From contig JAJRWH010000058.1 in assembly GCA_024276935.1 (NCBI GenBank), positions 1 through 36,564 on the forward strand: 36,564 nt of DNA, read 5' to 3'. Both the position numbers and the translations under genes were made by a program. The notes under the pieces are model-generated. The model saw only the letters and a list, made by a program, of their open reading frames with translations, made no database searches and had not been told where the DNA came from. This document shows positions 34,818 to 36,564 of this stretch, piece by piece (the stretch's first letter is position 1; each line of letters starts with the position of its first letter). Source of the DNA: Deltaproteobacteria bacterium. GTDB lineage: Bacteria; Desulfobacterota; Desulfuromonadia; Desulfuromonadales; Geopsychrobacteraceae.

Positions 34818-35089
34818 TTTTTTGGGAAGAAGAATCTTTAAATGATCGTGAAGAAATTTTTGAGTTTCTTTACGCCTTCAACCCTGATGCTGCTGAAAAA
34901 ACCGATGAAATTATCGAGGCGAAAGTTGAAAATTTAATTGATCAACCCTTGATGGGCGTTCAACGAGATGGAATCCGAGGCAGATTGCTCATTATTCCTG
35001 AAGTTTCAATGATCGTCTCCTATTTTGTTGATGGATCAAAAATTCGTATCCTGCGAATTTTGCATCAGAAACAAAAATTCCCCAATTGA
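34814..35089 (+). CDS. RelE/ParE-family toxin
   Basis: A 91-residue protein with the RelE/ParE pattern: SLNDREEIFEFLYAFNPDAA (about 8-27), a second helix (DEIIEAKVENLIDQP), the GVQRDGIRGRLLIIPEVSMIVSYFV strand region given here as GIRGRLLI and SMIVSYFV, and a C-terminal IRILRILHQKQKFP strand. The pattern ends like active family members. ParE proteins poison gyrase while RelE proteins cleave mRNA; which applies here is not decidable by eye. It is coupled to the antitoxin by a four-base overlap. Confidence 0.88.
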   Translation: MIFWEEESLNDREEIFEFLYAFNPDAAEKTDEIIEAKVENLIDQPLMGVQRDGIRGRLLIIPEVSMIVSYFVDGSKIRILRILHQKQKFPN

Positions 35090-35148
35090 GTAGCTGGACC
35101 ATATGGGCAAGTAATCAGCGGAGCTGAGCAGCGAGGATATTTCTGTGT

Positions 35149-35204
35149 TGCAAGTCTTTCTTTCAGCTCATACATATTGCCCTTGATCTGATCATCACTT
35201 TTCG
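35149..35204 (-). pseudogene. Gene-fragment repeat, copy 3
   Basis: On the minus strand it reads KSDDQIKGNMYELKER, matching copies 1 and 2; the best-conserved part is 35160-35204, with two base differences from copy 1. After it the reading diverges. It lies 60 bases after the toxin stop, so copies 2 and 3 flank the toxin-antitoxin pair as direct repeats. Confidence 0.65.
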
Positions 35205-35300
35205 TCTTTTTTCACAGACACCGACGACTGAACACAGGTTGTTGTCCCGCCACTGCCACATCCCTTCGCACTCGCTACGCTTCGAATCCTGTTGTGCTAT

Positions 35301-35340
35301 AAAAAAAGGCCGGGTAGCTTGTTGCCACCTGGCCTTTTTT
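35301..35340 (-). terminator. Terminator of the tRNA-Arg transcript
   Basis: A hairpin with GGCC outer arms (35308-35334) is followed on the minus strand by seven T residues (A run at 35301-35307), about 20 bases beyond the tRNA 3' end. The plus strand also has six T's after the stem, so it may work in both directions. Confidence 0.8.
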
Positions 35341-35352
35341 GTTGATTTTTTA

Positions 35353-35429
<77 letters not shown>

Positions 35430-35441
35430 ACAAGGCGTTAC

Positions 35442-35470
35442 TATATACTGCAAATGATGTATGATTGCAA
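35442..35470 (-). promoter_or_regulatory. Promoter of tRNA-Arg
   Basis: On the minus strand TTGCAA (35465-35470), a 17-base spacer and TATATA (35442-35447) end 12 bases before the tRNA 5' end, the expected distance for a tRNA promoter. Confidence 0.55.
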
Positions 35471-35518
35471 CTGAAAAACCCTTCTTTTCCCTCTGACGAC
35501 GAAACGTTTGCAACGACC

Positions 35519-36391
35519 ATGAGCCGATTCAGAATCTGTTATCCATTTTTTTTCCTGCTGGTCTTCCTGATCCTTGTTTTACCACAAACAGCTCTGGCCG
35601 GTCAGCGCAGTTTCCAGATCGAAAAAGTTGCCGAAGGTGTCTTCGCGGCGCTGGCGGTTCCTGGCAGTACGGCAACATCCAACGCATTTATTGTTGATCT
35701 GGGTGATCACATGATCGTTGGTGGCGCTCATCTGACTAAACAGGCGATCAATGATCTGCTGGCGGCGGCAGCGGATATCACTCCCAAACCGGTTGAAGCC
35801 TTCATTCTGACTCATCACCATCAGGGGTTTTCTTTTGTCGATTTTGACTTTCCCCCAGGTAAAACGGTGATTATGACCTTACAGACCCGCCAGGTGATGA
35901 AAAAGGAAGTCCGCCAGATTAAAACCCAAGTCAACTATTTCAAGGGGGGACTGACCATTGAGGGGACCAAGCGTTCGGTGGTTTTAACCAACATCGGCCC
36001 GGGGCACAGCCTGGGCGACATGATCATTTATATGCCAGAGAGCAAAACCTTGTTCACCAGCGATCTGGTCTATGTCAACAGTGCCGGATTTCTGGGGGAT
36101 GGTCCGTTGCGTGACTGGGTTATCGCCCTGGAAGACATTTCAAGCCTTGATGCAGACCGGGTGATTCCAGGTTTCGGCCCGGTCAGTTCGATGAATGAAG
36201 TGTTTGCCTTCAAAAATTATCTCAAGGAATTTCTTACTGAAATCCTGCGTCACGTAGAACAGGGGGATGACCTGTACCAGACCCTCGATTCTTTTTCCCT
36301 CCCCCGCTATGACAAGCTTCCCGGCTACAAAACATTCAGCAACGGGAACATCGAGCGCGCTTACAAACAGCTATCAAACACTTCAGACTGA
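35519..36391 (+). CDS. Exported metallo-beta-lactamase-fold protein with degraded metal site
   Basis: A 290-residue protein with a signal peptide (about 8-28, PFFFLLVFLILVLPQTALA) and the strand order of the metallo-beta-lactamase fold. Family positions are visible but altered. The usual HxHxDH is THHHQGF (H99-H101, then Q102, G103), so the Asp and the last His are absent. GHSLGD (His163) and TSDLVYV (Asp182) are kept. The usual PGHG is PGFG (Phe219). It most resembles the periplasmic quinoprotein-relay/MBL-type hydrolases. It may be a pseudo-enzyme or use another metal set. I start at ATG 35519 because the signal peptide then begins at once; the open frame extends to 35465. A perfect terminator follows. 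Confidence 0.85.
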   Translation: MSRFRICYPFFFLLVFLILVLPQTALAGQRSFQIEKVAEGVFAALAVPGSTATSNAFIVDLGDHMIVGGAHLTKQAINDLLAAAADITPKPVEAFILTHHHQGFSFVDFDFPPGKTVIMTLQTRQVMKKEVRQIKTQVNYFKGGLTIEGTKRSVVLTNIGPGHSLGDMIIYMPESKTLFTSDLVYVNSAGFLGDGPLRDWVIALEDISSLDADRVIPGFGPVSSMNEVFAFKNYLKEFLTEILRHVEQGDDLYQTLDSFSLPRYDKLPGYKTFSNGNIERAYKQLSNTSD

Positions 36392-36405
36392 ACTTGACAG
36401 GTGGC

Positions 36406-36450
36406 GATTGAAGGATATTATTGGTTATTAATAATATCCTTCAATCTTTT
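36406..36450 (+). terminator. Rho-independent terminator after the metallo-beta-lactamase-like gene
   Basis: A perfect 17-bp stem, GATTGAAGGATATTATT (36406-36422) and its complement (36430-36446), has a 7-base loop and is followed by four T residues. It lies 14 bases after the stop codon. Confidence 0.85.
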
Positions 36451-36470
36451 CACCCGAGAACTCTATTGTC

Positions 36471-36564
36471 ATGAAGAAAGTCATTGTCGTTGACGACAGT
36501 ATTGCGATTGCCAGACAACTCGAAAAAATCATCAACAGCTGCGCTGATTTCACCGTAACCGCCA
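36471..36564 (+). CDS. Response regulator receiver domain (5' end only)
   Basis: Starts at ATG 36471 and runs off the window edge. The 31 visible residues (MKKVIVVDDSIAIARQL...) show the first strand and the acidic pair D8-D9 of a CheY-like receiver domain. What follows the receiver domain cannot be seen. Confidence 0.8.
   Translation, partial: MKKVIVVDDSIAIARQLEKIINSCADFTVTA

Noticed and set aside
34358-35204. Integron cassette array or CRISPR as explanation of the repeats
   Set aside because: The repeats are unevenly spaced, code for a protein fragment, show no attC core-site pairs that I can see, and no integrase or cas gene is in the window.

Overview
The window looks like chromosomal DNA from a free-living Desulfuromonadales-type bacterium (Desulfuromonas/Geobacter/Pelobacter relatives). 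The grounds are moderate GC content, a two-component Na+/organic-acid symporter array, a MenG/UbiE methyltransferase for menaquinone, a CBS-DRTGG pyrophosphatase, MopE-type secreted proteins, and the order smc - roadblock - ftsY - zapB - zapA - fau - rny - ymdB - tyrS. No database search was possible, so the taxonomy is inference.

Left part (1-10991, all minus strand) is a housekeeping block. It runs smc, a roadblock/LC7 protein, ftsY (with a pure Ala-Glu microsatellite), zapB-like, zapA, a probable 6S RNA, fau, rny, ymdB and tyrS. Beyond tyrS lie three tandem sigma70 promoters and a boxA-like leader. They point at an rRNA operon whose 16S gene should begin just beyond base 1.

Middle-left (11296-16838) holds a long AsmA-like envelope protein, convergent ubiE/menG, a Nudix hydrolase broken by a one-base frameshift, and an IclR regulator.

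Centre (16994-26090) is the most system-like region. Two successive modules each contain a small DUF4212 subunit, a large VC_2705-type sodium:solute symporter, and a ~635-aa signalling protein (cNMP-binding + CBS pair + GlnD-like nucleotidyltransferase DUF294 + DUF294_C). Two small unknown membrane proteins (123 and about 64 aa) sit between these parts. The IclR gene in front is the obvious candidate regulator. Family knowledge suggests uptake of acetate or a similar small carboxylate. That the DUF294 proteins sense a nucleotide and control the symporters is inference.

Right part (26093-36564) begins with a lipoprotein aminopeptidase read in frame into a metallo-beta-lactamase enzyme across a C8 tract, probably two genes joined by a one-base change. 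It continues with a DUF2157 membrane protein, a Mn-dependent pyrophosphatase, two secreted proteins (one MopE/TSP3/Kazal), and a plastic segment. That segment holds three copies of a gene fragment, REP-like palindromes and a RelB/RelE-type toxin-antitoxin pair. The window ends with tRNA-Arg(CCG), a metallo-beta-lactamase-fold protein that lacks key metal ligands, and the first codons of a response regulator.
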